This document shows, in pieces, positions 51,241 to 59,921 of a DNA stretch of 60,179 bases. Source of the DNA: Chitinophaga pinensis (lineage in GTDB: Bacteria > Bacteroidota > Bacteroidia > Flavobacteriales_D > Crocinitomicaceae); assembly GCA_945863605.1 (NCBI GenBank), contig CAMAZP010000019.1:1-60179 (forward strand), given 5' to 3'. The translations under genes were made by a program, and so were the position numbers. Within the stretch, counting starts at the first letter, position 1; every line of letters begins with the position of its first letter. The notes under the pieces are model-generated. The model did no database searches. It saw only the letters and a program-made list of their open reading frames with translations, and had not been told where the DNA came from.

Positions 51241-52918
51241 TTAAAAACCTATTTTTCCAGAATTAGTTTCTTTTTTGTATAAATCTTCTGAGTTACAATA
51301 GGTGGAGATTTCTGAAAGTGAAGGTCTTTTATTGTTGAGTACAAATTCTATTTCACTCTTTTTGGCTATGTTGTCAATTTGCCCGCCGGAAAATGGAAAG
51401 TTTTCTGCCAAGAATAATGCGTCTTTTTTTCTTTAAAAATGGCAGTTTACTTTTCCAAATATTGGCAGCAGCTTCAATACTTGGATTTTTAAATTCCACC
51501 TTAAAAAGAAAGCGTCTATCAAAAGCTTTATCCAGGTTATTCGTCAAATTGGTGGTGGACATAAAAATGCCTTTAAAGTTTTCCAATTCCTCCAATAAGA
51601 TGTTTTGAATGGCATTTTCCGTTTGAGCAGTATTTCCGCTGTCAACACTTTTACGTTTTCCTAGAATAGCGTCAGCTTCATTGAAAAACAAAATGGGTGT
51701 TAATTTTAACTGCTTTTGAAGAATTTCATAATTTTTAAAGATGCGCTTGATAATTTTTTCCGACTCACCGAACCACATCGATTTTGTTTGACTGATTTCC
51801 ACTTTCATAATTTCACGACCGGTAGCTTTTGCAATTTGCAATACGCTCTCTGTTTTTCCTGTACCAGGTGCGCCATGAAATAATATATTCACTCCAGTAC
51901 TCATTCCAGATGATCGCAATCTTTCAACAATAGCTTGGTAATTTTCTTCGGTCAAAACATTTTCAATGCGTCCAACATGAGCTGCCTCCTCCGAATTAAA
52001 GAACAACTTTTTGGGAACAATCTCATTGGGTGTAAGTGTGCGTTGATTTTTATTTTTTGAAGTATGTATACTTATGTTTTCAAGTTTTAAAATTTCGAGA
52101 ACTTTTTCGGTTAACCCAACTTCTATATCACTAATGAATCGACCTTCTTTTAATTCGATAAAATCTAATTTACTAAGCGGATCATTTCCAGACATAATTG
52201 CCTGAGTCATTTTGATTTTATCGGAACCACGGTCATTTAAAACGTCGATTATTTCATCAATGGATTGAGAAGTATTACCTGAAAGACTTTTCCAAATAAG
52301 AAAAAACAGAAGCGTTACATATTCTACATTTATATCCAAGTTGGACAAGTGTGCGATGATGGGTAAATGTTTGTTATTCGAAAGTAACTCCTTTACTTCT
52401 TTGTGTAACTCAAACTTGTCTAATTCATCGTCTATTGTATGTTTTATCAATTCATGAACCGTTTCTAAAACATCAATCGTACTTGTAGTTGCTTTTTCTT
52501 CAAAACGTGGACAAGATAAATTGTGAATAATGGCATGAATCAAGTTTTCATTGATGGAATAGGATTTAGAACGAATGAAATCATCATAATAACGTCGATT
52601 GTGCTTACGGATGAGTAGTCCGCTTTTGATTAAACTTTCTAAATCATCTTTATAAGGCAAAAACTCAATAGAAGATAAGTTGAGGTGTTTTGAAATTTCA
52701 GACACATCTGTGTTTTTCCCTGTTATTTTTAGAATACAAACATTACAGAATAAAATGGCTTGAAGATGGTTGAGATTTAGGTAGTTCATCACCAACGATA
52801 ATTCAGTGTTCACATTTTCAAATTGAAGATCATCTAGTTGACTGTCCTTCGAAGCCGTGAATAGGGAATTCATTGCTTGGATGATTGAATTTTGATTGAG
52901 TTCTTTTTTGATGTTCAT
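51241..52918 (-). CDS. AAA family ATPase with a frameshift near the C-terminus
   Basis: Uninterrupted frame 52918-51374 (514 aa), but the true end lies in another frame to TAA 51241-51243. The shift is at a seven-T run (51424-51430; seven A in the message): removing one base restores LAENFPFSGGQIDNIAKKSE, the sensor-2 region all AAA proteins need. Other motifs: Walker A HGAPGTGKTES, Walker B ILFFNEADAIL, arginine finger KAFDRRFLFKVEF. The N-terminal 300 residues are helical, with a winged-helix-like part. A CDC48/FtsH-like unfoldase fold; partner unknown. Either a real indel, a sequencing error or programmed slippage. Confidence 0.8.
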
Positions 52919-53009
52919 GGTGAAATATTTAGAGATTGTATTGAATTACGGACGGAACAAAAAAATATAACAACTCTAAAAGTTTATTTTTGTAATTTCA
53001 ATTTATGGT

Positions 53010-53369
53010 ATGAATTCAATTTCTTATTTCGATTTAATTAGAACACACGAATCACCAACGAAAGATGACATTGATAGATTCATTCGTTTGTTTGCTAATG
53101 ACCATAGCTGGTATAAACAGTTGTCTGATGCGCGAGATGGCACGTTCTTTTTTTATCTTTTACCACCACCAGTTACAAAAGATAATAAAGCGATTATCTC
53201 TTATGTTTGGAGTAATAGTCTTTCTAAATCATGGGATGAAAATTACGCTACTGAACAAGAAAGAGACGGGGCAATGATGGATAATTTGTTTTCGGAGCAT
53301 TCCATTCCAAAAGAAATACTTGAAATTGGTAAAATCAAGAAAAAAGATTCCAATTTGAGCAATCATTAA
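53010..53369 (+). CDS. Hypothetical protein
   Basis: 119 aa, divergent from the AAA gene, 91 bp apart. Contains FANDHSWYKQL near residue 30, a motif I recall from small uncharacterised proteins of bacteria and fungi, and FFFYLLPPP. Cytoplasmic; no catalytic residues assigned. Confidence 0.6.
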   Translation: MNSISYFDLIRTHESPTKDDIDRFIRLFANDHSWYKQLSDARDGTFFFYLLPPPVTKDNKAIISYVWSNSLSKSWDENYATEQERDGAMMDNLFSEHSIPKEILEIGKIKKKDSNLSNH

Positions 53370-53385
53370 TTTTGCCTTTCTTTTT

Positions 53386-53550
53386 CCTTGATGCAAAAGA
53401 AACAAAAAATCAAGGCTCTGAATTTCTTTTTGTTCGCAAATATTTGTTCTATAATTATTTACAACTCGTTGCGAACAATTTTAACTCCTTTCTGAAACTG
53501 AAATTTTTTAAAAATGTTCTTACAGAAATTTTAAAAATTAACAGTTTCAG
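53386..53550. repeat. Repeat region with three inverted repeats
   Basis: CCTTGAT (53386-53392)/ATCAAGG (53409-53415); TTGTTCGCAA (53430-53439)/TTGCGAACAA (53469-53478); CTGAAACTG (53492-53500)/CAGTTTCAG (53542-53550). All perfect. The first hairpin resembles a dispersed intergenic sequence I recall from other Bacteroidota. The rest of 53370-53799 shows no gene. Confidence 0.5.
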
Positions 53551-53799
53551 TTCAGTAGCTAAAACCTAGAAATTCAAGGCCGATAATGGTTCGCTAATGT
53601 TCACCAAATAGCTCTCACTTCGATTAAAGAGTTGATTTTAAATATTAAAGTATTTTACTGGTACGATTGAGGATACACATTTTCAATTCTAAAGTTCTTT
53701 AATTTAAACTGTAACAAATTATTTACTTCACATTATAGCATTAAAAGCCCGCCTATAGATTCAATTTTACTTTTCTTGATTTACCTAAACTAATATACC

Positions 53800-54969
53800 A
53801 TGAGAAGTAAACTATTGTATTTTTCAATTGTGATTAGCCAAATATTTATCACACCTACGAATTTAAATGCACAAAGTAGAAGTGCCCAATCAATTATCAA
53901 TCAACGAATTGTAAATGTAGATGAATATGAATTCTACGAAGGAGACTTGGAGACTTTTAAAGTAGAAATGGGTTTTGGATCCGCTACTATTTTGGAACAA
54001 CTTAAAGATTTTCAAGTCCTTGGACAAACAATCCATCACATTGATTTAGTTTATACAGATTTCCCTAAAGGAGCCAATCTAAAAGCGCTTAACTTAAATC
54101 GTATCAAAGAAATTGAGCAATTTTTTCCCATTTTGGTTCAAAATCCATTAATCAAATGGAACATCATTCGTCAAACAAATTGTCAGACCGAGGCAGCTGC
54201 TAGAACATTTTTCCATGGTGTTATTATCTATTATGAGGCTTCGTCATCTAAAGAATTTCTTAAAGAAGTCGCGACAAAACTTGATAATTATTTACCAGAA
54301 GATCCTTCAAAAATTGTTGCTCAAAAGATTATTGATACAATGAGTAAACCTACGATTAACAACGTCTTAAATAGACAAAAACAGTGGACAAATGCTGTAT
54401 TCATTGTTGATTTAACTTCTTCAATGATTCCTTATAATTCACAAATAGCATTGTGGCAATTACTAAATACAGATAAAGGTGTCATCAAGGAAATTGTGAT
54501 GTTTAACGACGGTGATTCCGCTCCGATTGAAGCAAAAATACCAGGCAAAACAGGTGGGATTTATCATTTAAAAAGTATTAATTATCAAGCTATACGTTCA
54601 GAATCAAGAAAAGTATGTCATAATGGACTAGGGAATAATGACTACCCTGAAAATGATTTGGAAGCAGTTTTGTTTGCGATAGAAAAAAATCCAAACGCAA
54701 GTGAATATATACTTATCGCTGATAATGATGCGCCTCCAAGAGATATGGAATTATTAGATAAAATTTACCGACCTATACGCATTATTCTGTGTGATACAGA
54801 CAAAGGGATATTACCTGAATATCTTGAAATTGCCAGAAAAACGGGAGGTTCAGTTCATACTCTAAAAGAGGATATTCTCGACCTTATAAAGAAAAAAGAA
54901 GGAGAAACGATCGTTGCTGGAGGTAGAAAGTATAATGTGAAAAATGGAAGAATTCTTGTCGTGAACTAA
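53800..54969 (+). CDS. Secreted VWA-like protein
   Basis: 389 aa: signal peptide (MRSKLLYFSIVISQIFITP to NAQ), an N-terminal domain of unknown fold (25-190), then a von-Willebrand-A-like region with the MIDAS start AVFIVDLTSSMIPY (D-x-T-x-S), EIVMFNDGDS and YILIADNDAPPRDM. The C-terminus (GETIVAGGRKYNVKNGRILV) is short and strand-like. Probably periplasmic or surface-exposed. Followed after 20 bp by the barrel-like gene, with which it likely forms an operon. Confidence 0.65.
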   Translation: MRSKLLYFSIVISQIFITPTNLNAQSRSAQSIINQRIVNVDEYEFYEGDLETFKVEMGFGSATILEQLKDFQVLGQTIHHIDLVYTDFPKGANLKALNLNRIKEIEQFFPILVQNPLIKWNIIRQTNCQTEAAARTFFHGVIIYYEASSSKEFLKEVATKLDNYLPEDPSKIVAQKIIDTMSKPTINNVLNRQKQWTNAVFIVDLTSSMIPYNSQIALWQLLNTDKGVIKEIVMFNDGDSAPIEAKIPGKTGGIYHLKSINYQAIRSESRKVCHNGLGNNDYPENDLEAVLFAIEKNPNASEYILIADNDAPPRDMELLDKIYRPIRIILCDTDKGILPEYLEIARKTGGSVHTLKEDILDLIKKKEGETIVAGGRKYNVKNGRILVVN

Positions 54970-54989
54970 AAACCTAAAAAACTAGAAAG

Positions 54990-55565
54990 ATGAAAGTTAG
55001 CACATTATTTATTTTAGTATTGGTTTCAAATTCGTTATTTGGTCAATACTTTATCAGAACTAAAAAGAACTTTGGTGTCTTTTCCAATTACAATTTTGGT
55101 GAAATTAATGGGATTAAGGCTCCATCCTTACAGTTGGGTGTGTGTCGGCATTTTGGAAGTTATCTTATTCCAGAGGTGGGATTGACCTTCAGAAGCAATA
55201 ATGATTTATGGTCGTTTTCAGGAATAAATGCCGCTTTACAAGTAAGAAAACGAGCATTAAAATTGAATTCTCGTAAGAAAGGTGGGAAATGTAAAATGGA
55301 ATTAGTGGATGTTTTTGTCGCACCTGAATTTTTCGTAATTCAGACTAAAAATACAAGACCAACTTTTCCTAATCACTCATTTGCTTTACGTTATGGCTTG
55401 GCTTTACATCATTTTGAATCGGGTGGTTCTAGACGCAATAAAGCATGGAACACAAAATTAGAAGTGTATCATCGTAATTACTTCAACGAAAATCAACCAA
55501 TTAAGCATGAATTCGGCATAGCACTTCGGGTAATTCACTTTAGAACCTATGATTTCTTGAATTAA
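54990..55565 (+). CDS. Secreted barrel-like protein (intact member of a local family)
   Basis: 191 aa: signal peptide (KVSTLFILVLVSNSLFGQ) then alternating amphipathic strands (GSYLIPEVGLTFRSNNDLWS, SFALRYGLALHHFESGG, EFGIALRVIHF), consistent with a small outer-membrane or periplasmic beta-protein. Two decayed relatives lie at 48310-48378 and 49592-50045. Function unknown. Confidence 0.6.
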   Translation: MKVSTLFILVLVSNSLFGQYFIRTKKNFGVFSNYNFGEINGIKAPSLQLGVCRHFGSYLIPEVGLTFRSNNDLWSFSGINAALQVRKRALKLNSRKKGGKCKMELVDVFVAPEFFVIQTKNTRPTFPNHSFALRYGLALHHFESGGSRRNKAWNTKLEVYHRNYFNENQPIKHEFGIALRVIHFRTYDFLN

Positions 55566-55587
55566 AAAATAGTTTCAAAAAATTAAA

Positions 55588-55854
55588 AACCTGAGTTCGA
55601 TAGTAAAATCGGAATTCAGATTGTCATAAAAATCTGTTAGTCAAGGCGTTCACTTGAAGATTTAGCGGGCTAAATCAAGAGGGAACAACGATGGATAACT
55701 GGTTTTTATACAAAGTGATTAATTATTCCGCTGATAAACAACGATTTACTTCATAACCCTTTATCAATGTATCCCGATACATTTTCAAAAGTGTTATTAG
55801 TAACTCATTGTTTCTGAGCGGTCTGAATCCAATTTTAATAATCGAACTCAGGTT
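55588..55854 (-). mobile_element. MITE-like repeat, copy B (inverted)
   Basis: 267 bp, reverse complement of copy A with about a dozen differences. Flanked by TAAAA on both sides (55584-55588 and 55854-55858) if the ends are taken as ACCTGAG...CTCAGGT, a likely 5-bp target duplication. Together the copies bracket a 5-kb gene block. Confidence 0.8.
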
Positions 55855-55867
55855 AAAAATCAAAATC

Positions 55868-55990
55868 ATGAAAAAGTTAATCGCAATAGTATTATTGGCT
55901 GGACTATTTAGTTCGTGTGTTGCTAATAAATCGTGTCATAGTAAAGGGCATTATGTGAGTAAATCCGTAAAAAAAGCACAGCGGCATTAG
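55868..55990 (+). CDS. Very small putative lipoprotein
   Basis: 40 aa from ATG 55868: KKLIAIVLLAGLFSSC is a lipoprotein leader, then a short lysine/histidine-rich tail (NKSCHSKGHYVSKSVKKAQR). Begins 14 bp after copy B of the repeat, so its original promoter may have been displaced. Confidence 0.55.
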   Translation: MKKLIAIVLLAGLFSSCVANKSCHSKGHYVSKSVKKAQRH

Positions 55991-56104
55991 TTGTAATTTA
56001 TTGAAACAATGCCTTGATTTTCAGTTGTAAAAATTCCTACCTTTGAGAAAAGAAGTGTTGATTATTGTGGGGGATTAGTTTTTAAATACGCTAGATTGGA
56101 ATAA

Positions 56105-56791
56105 ATGAAAAAAGAAAAACACTTGTATCAACTCGATTTGTTTGAAAATACAAATACTTCTCAACTACTCAATGAGGTCATCCTTTCAACGTTCAATGTA
56201 TCGAAAAAAGCAATGATGAATTCCCTCCTTTATCTTTGGAAAATTTATCGGAAAAGAAGTAAACTTTTTGCAAAAATTGAAATAATAACTTATGAGAAAT
56301 ATGTCATTTTGAATATGAGTCAAGAAGGTTATTATTCAGAGCAACAAATTAATTGTGAGCCATGTGGTTTTGTTAAAGCAATTGTTCATTTAGAGGATAT
56401 TCAGTCAGCTGTTCAAAATTCCAGTAGCAGCGAGCTTACGATTATCGTTCAAGAAAAGATAATTGCTGTAAATGGAAGGCGTATGGCTGCTGAAATTGAG
56501 AAAATCAATCCTAAAACAAATCTATTAGATCATAAAATTAAAAAGTTAAATTCGCTCAATTCTCAAGCCTTAGAGTATTACAAGGGAGTAGATGGAAAAA
56601 TGAATTTTCACATGCATCTTTTTCTTGACGATGTCACAAAAGTTACTTCTAAACTAAATAAATACGGTTTTAGCTATGATGAAGTAAAGGAATTTATGCT
56701 AACAAAAGTGACAAAGAGTAATATTGATTTTGGAGGAGAAAAGTCCGAAGATTCAATGGATTTTTTGTGGGAAACATTTTTTAGACCTTAG
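56105..56791 (+). CDS. Hypothetical protein
   Basis: 228 aa, cytoplasmic. It opens KKEKHLYQLDLFENTNTSQL and has helices and strands around YVILNMSQEGYYSEQQINCE; C-terminal helix LNKYGFSYDEVKEFMLTKVT. Not recognised. Confidence 0.55.
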   Translation: MKKEKHLYQLDLFENTNTSQLLNEVILSTFNVSKKAMMNSLLYLWKIYRKRSKLFAKIEIITYEKYVILNMSQEGYYSEQQINCEPCGFVKAIVHLEDIQSAVQNSSSSELTIIVQEKIIAVNGRRMAAEIEKINPKTNLLDHKIKKLNSLNSQALEYYKGVDGKMNFHMHLFLDDVTKVTSKLNKYGFSYDEVKEFMLTKVTKSNIDFGGEKSEDSMDFLWETFFRP

Positions 56792-56864
56792 CTGTAAAAG
56801 CTATTTTAAAACTTTACAAACCCAATAGCTAAAGGATTTACTTCTTTAGTTCAGTTTATTTTTT

Positions 56865-57404
56865 TTAATCCCCTTCGTTCTTCTGGTTGTATTCTTTCAT
56901 CATATCGGCTATAATAATTGCAGGAGCTTCTTGTTCAACAACTAATCTTCGAAATGCTTTGTAAATATCTGTAGATGTATTATAGTGGCTAATCAACTGC
57001 ATCTCAATTTCCCCTGTATATAACACAGGGATTAATAAATCTCTTTTTTGATGGTATTCAACAAATTGATGATCTACGTTGATTGTAACAACTCCATTGT
57101 TTAGTAGGTTATTGAAGTGTGTCGCAAGGATGAAAAGGTCACTTGTTAATTCAATTGGATAATTCTGTAATATTTTAACTCTACAATGGAAAGATTTATC
57201 ACTTATGAAATAATAGAAAGTACAATTATGCCCTTCATTAATTTCAAAAATGGTTTCCACGCACTTTTCTTTTTCATAAATACCATGCCTCCAATCATTT
57301 TTTGAATGAAGTTTTTTTAGTTCTTTCCAAACAATTGCTTGTTGTTTTTCTAAGTTCAGAAGAAGTCGATAAGATCTTTGTAAAAACTTAAATAGTCTTT
57401 TCAT
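56865..57404 (-). CDS. Hypothetical protein
   Basis: 179 aa from ATG 57402-57404; the frame extends upstream to 57515 but that part overlaps the next gene and is not protein-like. Basic N-terminal helix (MKRLFKFLQRSYRLLLNLEK), then strands (HNCTFYYFISDKSFHCRVKI), and a C-terminal helix (YKAFRRLVVEQEAPAIIIAD). Resembles a type III-secretion-chaperone-like alpha/beta shape only loosely; unknown. Confidence 0.5.
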   Translation of the reverse strand: MKRLFKFLQRSYRLLLNLEKQQAIVWKELKKLHSKNDWRHGIYEKEKCVETIFEINEGHNCTFYYFISDKSFHCRVKILQNYPIELTSDLFILATHFNNLLNNGVVTINVDHQFVEYHQKRDLLIPVLYTGEIEMQLISHYNTSTDIYKAFRRLVVEQEAPAIIIADMMKEYNQKNEGD

Positions 57405-57445
57405 ACGCTGAATTTTTAATTTCTGAAGGAGATTTAAACTCAAAT

Positions 57446-57817
57446 TTATCCATTTTTGAAAACCAAATAAGCCAAAAATCCATAAATTACTATTGGTATC
57501 GCAACGCAAATCCAAACTGATGATTTATAGTAATTACTACCAAAGCGATTAAAGAAGTTCAAAAAATCAACTGAACGTTTAAAAGCCCAATCTGAATAAT
57601 TTTTAAAATCCCGACAACCAAAAGTAAATCCAATACAAAATACTATGAAAGCAGCTTTTAAATAATGAAAATCAAAAATCTCGTCCAACATTACCAACCA
57701 CGTAAAAGGTATGAAGAAGTAATACACCAAAATATTGATTTGATTATAGGTGAATCCAGTGACACGTGCCAGCGCGATAAGAGCATTCGCAACAAGTCTG
57801 AATATTTTATTAATCAT
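57446..57817 (-). CDS. Small membrane protein
   Basis: 123 aa with three to four hydrophobic segments (INILVYYFFIPFTWLVML, AAFIVFCIGFTFG, SSVWICVAIPIVIYGFLAYL). No motif recognised. It precedes the 56865 gene on the same strand and may form an operon with it. Confidence 0.6.
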   Translation of the reverse strand: MINKIFRLVANALIALARVTGFTYNQINILVYYFFIPFTWLVMLDEIFDFHYLKAAFIVFCIGFTFGCRDFKNYSDWAFKRSVDFLNFFNRFGSNYYKSSVWICVAIPIVIYGFLAYLVFKNG

Positions 57818-57829
57818 TTACAGTATATG

Positions 57830-57964
57830 TTAAGCTTTGCGTGAATCAATCACATTGAAAATTAAATAAACAGCAACTACTACATCAACCACGTTCCATA
57901 ATTCTCTACCCAATACGATTTTCTCAAAGGGTTGAAAGAGAAGCGCTAAAACAATGAAAATGAT
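57830..57964 (-). pseudogene. Remnant of a small membrane protein (DUF6804-like)
   Basis: Minus strand, frame ending TAA 57830-57832: LIIFIVLALLFQPFEKIVLG, RELWNVVDVVVAVYLIFNVI. It looks like the last two-thirds of a DUF6804 type membrane protein. A TGA closes the frame upstream and no start codon exists. Confidence 0.35.
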
Positions 57965-57970
57965 TAATTT

Positions 57971-59104
57971 TCATAACCCAACCAACTCCCGATTCAACAA
58001 AATCTTATGAGTTCCTTCAGGAGTAAAGGTGATGCTGTAATCTTTAGCTTGTTCTTCGCCAACTGCATTTTTGAATTTTGAACGAATACGAGCCATAACT
58101 TCATTCATGTTGTTATCTCGAACGTCTACAAGACGGTTAATGGCTATGTCAATCAGTTCGTTTGTCGCTTGGTTGCTAATTTGAGCGTAATACGATCTGA
58201 GTTCATCCTTGTAATCAATCAAATAACTCCTTTGAATTCCTTCGGGATGATTTAAATAGAGTAAATAAAGCGCTCTTTCTTTGGGATTCAAGTTGATTTG
58301 TAAATCGCCTAGATCAGTCAGGTAAATTGACTTACTTAATCCTCTGATTTCCATTCTACTTAATTGCATCAATAACTGTGAACGTTGACGAAACATGATG
58401 TTTTCTCGCAATCCATCCATTATTTGAAAAAGCTGACGGGCATAAGTTCGGTTTATGTCTCTATTTTCAAGAACTTTTAGACATTCAGGACAGAGGTCTG
58501 CGGTACGCATTTTAATTATAATCTGCGTTTTGTCAATGCAATAATCCATCATACAGCCTTTCGATTCTTTGTGAAGACTACTAATAATTTCTGTTTGGTT
58601 TTTATACATCAAACTGCGCAAAAGCCAAGATACAATCACGTATGCCACAGGAAATCGAGTATCAATACTTCTTCCTAAGTACCAATCCCAATCATTCGTC
58701 TGCACAAAATAATTCTTCTTTGTTGAATCAACACAACCGAACCAATTGTTTTCGTTTGGAATATCATTGAGTAGAAGAACATGATCATTTTCATCTATTT
58801 TAGAATCTCTCCTGTAATTTTTACAAACGTTAAATAATTCTTCCCAAGTAATTGTATTTCTTTTGTGGGGAAAAGAAATTTTATTCTCTGCAAACATGCT
58901 ACAAATATCTCTAGACTCTGGAAATGGTTTTTGGGTTTCAAAGTCTTTCTTTGTATCATAAATTTCTTCTTGCATAGCAGCAGGAATCACTATTGGTTCA
59001 GAAGGTACAAATTCGATACTTCCTCGGTTTTTACGTAGAATATTAAGTACGTTGTTAAAATCTTCAACGTTATAATTTTTAGAGCGAATTAAATGTACCT
59101 TCAT
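57971..59104 (-). CDS. Hypothetical protein paired with the VWA protein
   Basis: 377 aa, cytoplasmic. Contains a cysteine pair (ADLCPECLKVLENRDI), a helical C-terminal region likely to be a winged helix (LNPKERALYLLYLNHPEGIQ, RSYLIDYKDELRSYY) and a terminal strand (YSITFTPEGTHKILLNRELV). Not assigned to a family. It starts 15 bp after the VWA gene stop, so the pair is probably one operon. Confidence 0.6.
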   Translation of the reverse strand: MKVHLIRSKNYNVEDFNNVLNILRKNRGSIEFVPSEPIVIPAAMQEEIYDTKKDFETQKPFPESRDICSMFAENKISFPHKRNTITWEELFNVCKNYRRDSKIDENDHVLLLNDIPNENNWFGCVDSTKKNYFVQTNDWDWYLGRSIDTRFPVAYVIVSWLLRSLMYKNQTEIISSLHKESKGCMMDYCIDKTQIIIKMRTADLCPECLKVLENRDINRTYARQLFQIMDGLRENIMFRQRSQLLMQLSRMEIRGLSKSIYLTDLGDLQINLNPKERALYLLYLNHPEGIQRSYLIDYKDELRSYYAQISNQATNELIDIAINRLVDVRDNNMNEVMARIRSKFKNAVGEEQAKDYSITFTPEGTHKILLNRELVGL

Positions 59105-59119
59105 GAGTCCAATGTATTT

Positions 59120-59779
59120 TTAGTTGTTTCTTCTGTCTTTCGTTTTAAAGATATCAAAAATATCTCGTTTCAGATTGCCCACAGATTTTTCTTGCGCATA
59201 CATTCGAATCGAATCACTCACGTCATCCATCATTCCACTATATTCTGATTTACTAAAGTTCATCACATTTTCTCTACGAATATTAAGCATTTGTGAAGTG
59301 TGAATGGCATCAAAATCAGCACCTAAAAAACTAAAAGTCCATTTTCCAGTTTCGTCCAGTTGTTTAATTAAATTAGCAATATCGTGATAGGAGTAGAGCC
59401 TAGATGAATTTTCATGTCCATCCGTAATAATGACTAAAACGATTGAAATTTTATCCTCGGAAATCTCAGCTCCAAATTTGTTTTTAATAGAATAAATGGA
59501 TTTTCCGATTGCGTCCAATAAAGCAGTTGTGCCACTTGGAACATAATTCTGAATGGACAAAGGTTGAATTAAATCAACTTGACCGTATTGAATCCGATCT
59601 TGAACTTCATTATTGAAAAAAGTTAATGAACAAAGAAATTCTTGGTCTGGAAGTTCCTTTTTTAATTGTTGAATGGTATTCAATTGCGTATTGAATCCTG
59701 CGATGGTCTGATTTTCTAATCCAGCCATTGAACCACTTTGATCGACAATAAAGTGGTAGAGTGTTGTTTTGTTTGTCAT
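59120..59779 (-). CDS. Cytoplasmic VWA-domain protein
   Basis: 219 aa, no signal peptide. Complete MIDAS: FIVDQSGSMAG (D-x-S-x-S), VPSGTTALLDAIG (T) and VLVIITDGHENSS (D). Similar bacterial VWA proteins work with AAA ATPases or TerY-like stress systems; here the adjacent partner is the 377-aa unknown. A palindrome (59839-59852) lies upstream. Confidence 0.85.
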   Translation of the reverse strand: MTNKTTLYHFIVDQSGSMAGLENQTIAGFNTQLNTIQQLKKELPDQEFLCSLTFFNNEVQDRIQYGQVDLIQPLSIQNYVPSGTTALLDAIGKSIYSIKNKFGAEISEDKISIVLVIITDGHENSSRLYSYHDIANLIKQLDETGKWTFSFLGADFDAIHTSQMLNIRRENVMNFSKSEYSGMMDDVSDSIRMYAQEKSVGNLKRDIFDIFKTKDRRNN

Positions 59780-59838
59780 GATAGTTGTTTTTAATTGTTT
59801 GACAAATATTTCTTCTTTTATTTCTAACTATTGAATTC

Positions 59839-59852
59839 TTGCAAGCTTGCAA
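59839..59852. promoter_or_regulatory. Perfect palindrome, operator candidate
   Basis: TTGCAAGCTTGCAA between the divergent VWA and histone-deacetylase-like genes, with partly symmetrical flanks. Suggests a dimeric repressor site. Confidence 0.35.
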
Positions 59853-59921
59853 AGAATGGATTGAAAGGACCAAAGCCCTGACCTTTGCATTGAAAATCAC
59901 CAATGGATAAACTAACTATAA

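Noticed and set aside
53372..53569. 65-codon plus-strand frame
   Set aside because: It runs through the inverted-repeat array and has no ribosome-binding site or recognisable product.
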